Shown one piece after another: positions 61,241 to 64,000 of a DNA stretch of 64,000 nt; the first letter of the stretch is position 1, and every line of letters starts with the position of its first letter. The stretch is from positions 14,784,038-14,848,037 of the forward strand of contig NC_066512.1 of the NCBI RefSeq assembly GCF_024679095.1, read 5' to 3'. The notes beneath the pieces were generated by a model. The model was not told the DNA's origin and made no database searches. It was given only the letters and a program-made list of their open reading frames with translations. The position numbers and the translations under genes are program-made. Origin of the DNA: Eriocheir sinensis. Taxonomy: Eukaryota; Arthropoda; Malacostraca; Decapoda; Varunidae.

Positions 61241-62295
61241 CTGCCGGGGAGAGGACGCAGGTGGTTGGAAGGGTCAGGTGGTCGGGGGCGAGGGGAGGGA
61301 TGTGGTGGAAGGTCACGAACATTTGAAATTCTTGGACCTAAATAATATTTAAATTTCACACATTATGAACATGTTATCTAACACAGGTGGCGGCAAGGGA
61401 CAGGTGTGGGAAAATAATGGTTGTGTTGGGGATAATGGATTGTGGGTAATGGATAATGGATAGAATGGATAATGGAGGTGTTGCTTTAGTTCATCGATTT
61501 TGGTGTTATTGGATCCACCATAACCAACAGGAAATACGATCAATATACAATAGATAATGAGGTACGTTCCACGAGGCCATGAATTTTGAGATTATTGGAT
61601 GTGGTATAATGAAAGATTCATGTTATGTTATCAGATAAAATAGATGCGTTTCCAGTCAAGATTTATTTCTAAGATATTGTTTGTAGGGATAAAGCAGACA
61701 CATAATTTAACTGTGGTAATCCCTTTTCTCCATACAAATAGTAAAAAAGGTACATATTAATGATTAAAGTAAGTGAAAAATCATGCGAGTTGAAAACGGT
61801 CGCTGATTTGTGGCGGCGTCACTAAGTAGGCTGGTGGCAGAGTACACTTAGCACTCCTTAACACGGGTGGTTGCAATCTGTGTTTCTGCACTTCAGCAAT
61901 GCTCAAAGACAGGAATCAGAATCATTGTTGCTTTGTACCAACGTGTAAGAGTACTGACTTGCTAACATTATACCTCCCAACTCCGTGGCCCTGCTGCACA
62001 AAACTTTCTACTCTTGCTCATCTCTATTATATCCAAAACCATTATACATTAATCAACCAACAACTTTATTCTTCCATTCCTCCCGCTGGTAGATTCAGGA
62101 ACAGCCTCTCTTCGTCTGTGTTTCCTTCTGCCTACGACTTGAACTTCCATTTTTGCTTCTCATTTAAAGCCATGTCCACACTAGGCCTCATCACTCACAC
62201 TCTTTGTTCCTAACCTGCTATAGACACGGATATTGCTTGAGGAGGTCAATTACGTGGTGTGCTGGCTCGTGTCCAGTTAATATGTTCATGGTGAT

Positions 62296-62339
<44 letters not shown>
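61241..62339. other. Intron between the FN3 exons
   Basis: Contains ATAATGGAT-type short repeats near 61420-61480 and the (CA)n at 62301-62339. No other exon seen. Confidence 0.6.
62301..62339. repeat. (CA)n microsatellite containing the exon's splice donor
   Basis: On the minus strand it reads GTGTGTGTGT directly after the exon's last G (GCCAAG|GTGTGT). The microsatellite therefore begins with the splice donor. Confidence 0.95.
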
Positions 62340-62341
<2 letters not shown>

Positions 62342-62452
62342 TGGCAATGAAGACTTGCTGCAGGCCACCGTCAAACCCAGGCGTGCATTCCACCGCCAGT
62401 GAGTTATAGGTCTTGTTCACCACAAGGCACCGCGCAGGCTGCTCCGGGCGAC
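62340..62452 (-). CDS. Sidestep-like protein, first half of the FN3 domain
   Basis: Acceptor CCCCCCACAG before 62452; 113 bases with the last codon complete. RPEQPARCLVVNKTYNSLAV and ECTPGFDGGLQQVFIAK give the N-terminal FN3 strands. C-x-x-x-N-x-T...L-x-V-x-C-x-x-G-x-D-G-G-L-x-Q-x-F is the characteristic pattern of the sidestep family. It joins 61240 in phase 0. Ig-domain exons would lie above this coordinate; none was recognised to 64000. Confidence 0.75.
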
Positions 62453-63884
<1,432 letters not shown>

Positions 63885-64000
63885 GCAAATATTTATTGCT
63901 ATTAATATATACATATTTACAATATATTGACAAGTCAGCAGTGCAGCAGCTGTCTGTCGATCCGAAGCTCCCTGACAAGGAGATATTAATGTAAAGGAGT

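Overview
This is a eukaryotic, intron-bearing window that is mostly repeats. The fragments of host genes, the dense dinucleotide microsatellites ((GA)n, (GT)n, (TA)n, (ATT)n), the tRNA-derived SINEs and several LINE families together suggest a crustacean, most likely a decapod. That is an inference from genome style and protein resemblance; no search was run.

Host genes are sparse and all recognised ones lie on the minus strand. (1) A sidestep-like cell-adhesion gene: two exons forming a fibronectin type III domain (62340-62452, 61057-61240) and one transmembrane exon (54282-54450). Splice phases agree across all three. (2) An M13 (neprilysin-like) metallopeptidase: four exons between 36111 and 30166. 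One of them (32424-32535) carries an apparent extra base. (3) The C-terminal part of a carbohydrate sulfotransferase (7515-7927) with a frameshift and a stop codon, so probably a pseudogene. Two short THAP-type zinc-finger first exons (3208-3337 and 24376-24438, plus strand) look transposon-derived or transposon-associated. A few further exon candidates are listed at low confidence.

The rest is a layered record of mobile elements. LINE family A (CR1-like RT; ORF1 with PHD finger and zinc knuckles) has copies at 18240-19535, 19625-22700, 27127-29519, 47542-50330 and 60405-61010, plus a probable older relative at 6260-7375. Its junctions fall repeatedly on (TC)n microsatellites in the same orientation. 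LINE family B (endonuclease plus RT) has its fullest copy at 43362-45555, with pieces near 8718, 17540 and 51136. LINE family C fragments lie at 17690-18232 and 37400-37880. A fourth family ends at 1971-3000. Three tRNA-like SINE families are present. Several insertions can be dated by nesting: a SINE and a TTAA-flanked MITE inside one LINE, a Harbinger-type MITE inside another, a TA-flanked 1.6 kb terminal-inverted-repeat element inside a third. A gag-only LTR retrotransposon lies at 56746-59483.

The most unusual content is a set of large foldbacks. There is a 2.3 kb palindrome built from about 490 bp units (11580-13917), and a 1 kb foldback whose arms carry (GGT)n and (CCA)n (5108-6133). 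A 3.5 kb inverted repeat (23171-26700) has a spacer holding a THAP exon. Its right arm was later split by an element composed of degenerate copies of a CCGAATGCAAAC-like word. Similar word-repeat blocks occur near 33670, 52640 and 55010, so this may be a recurring, poorly described class of non-autonomous element.
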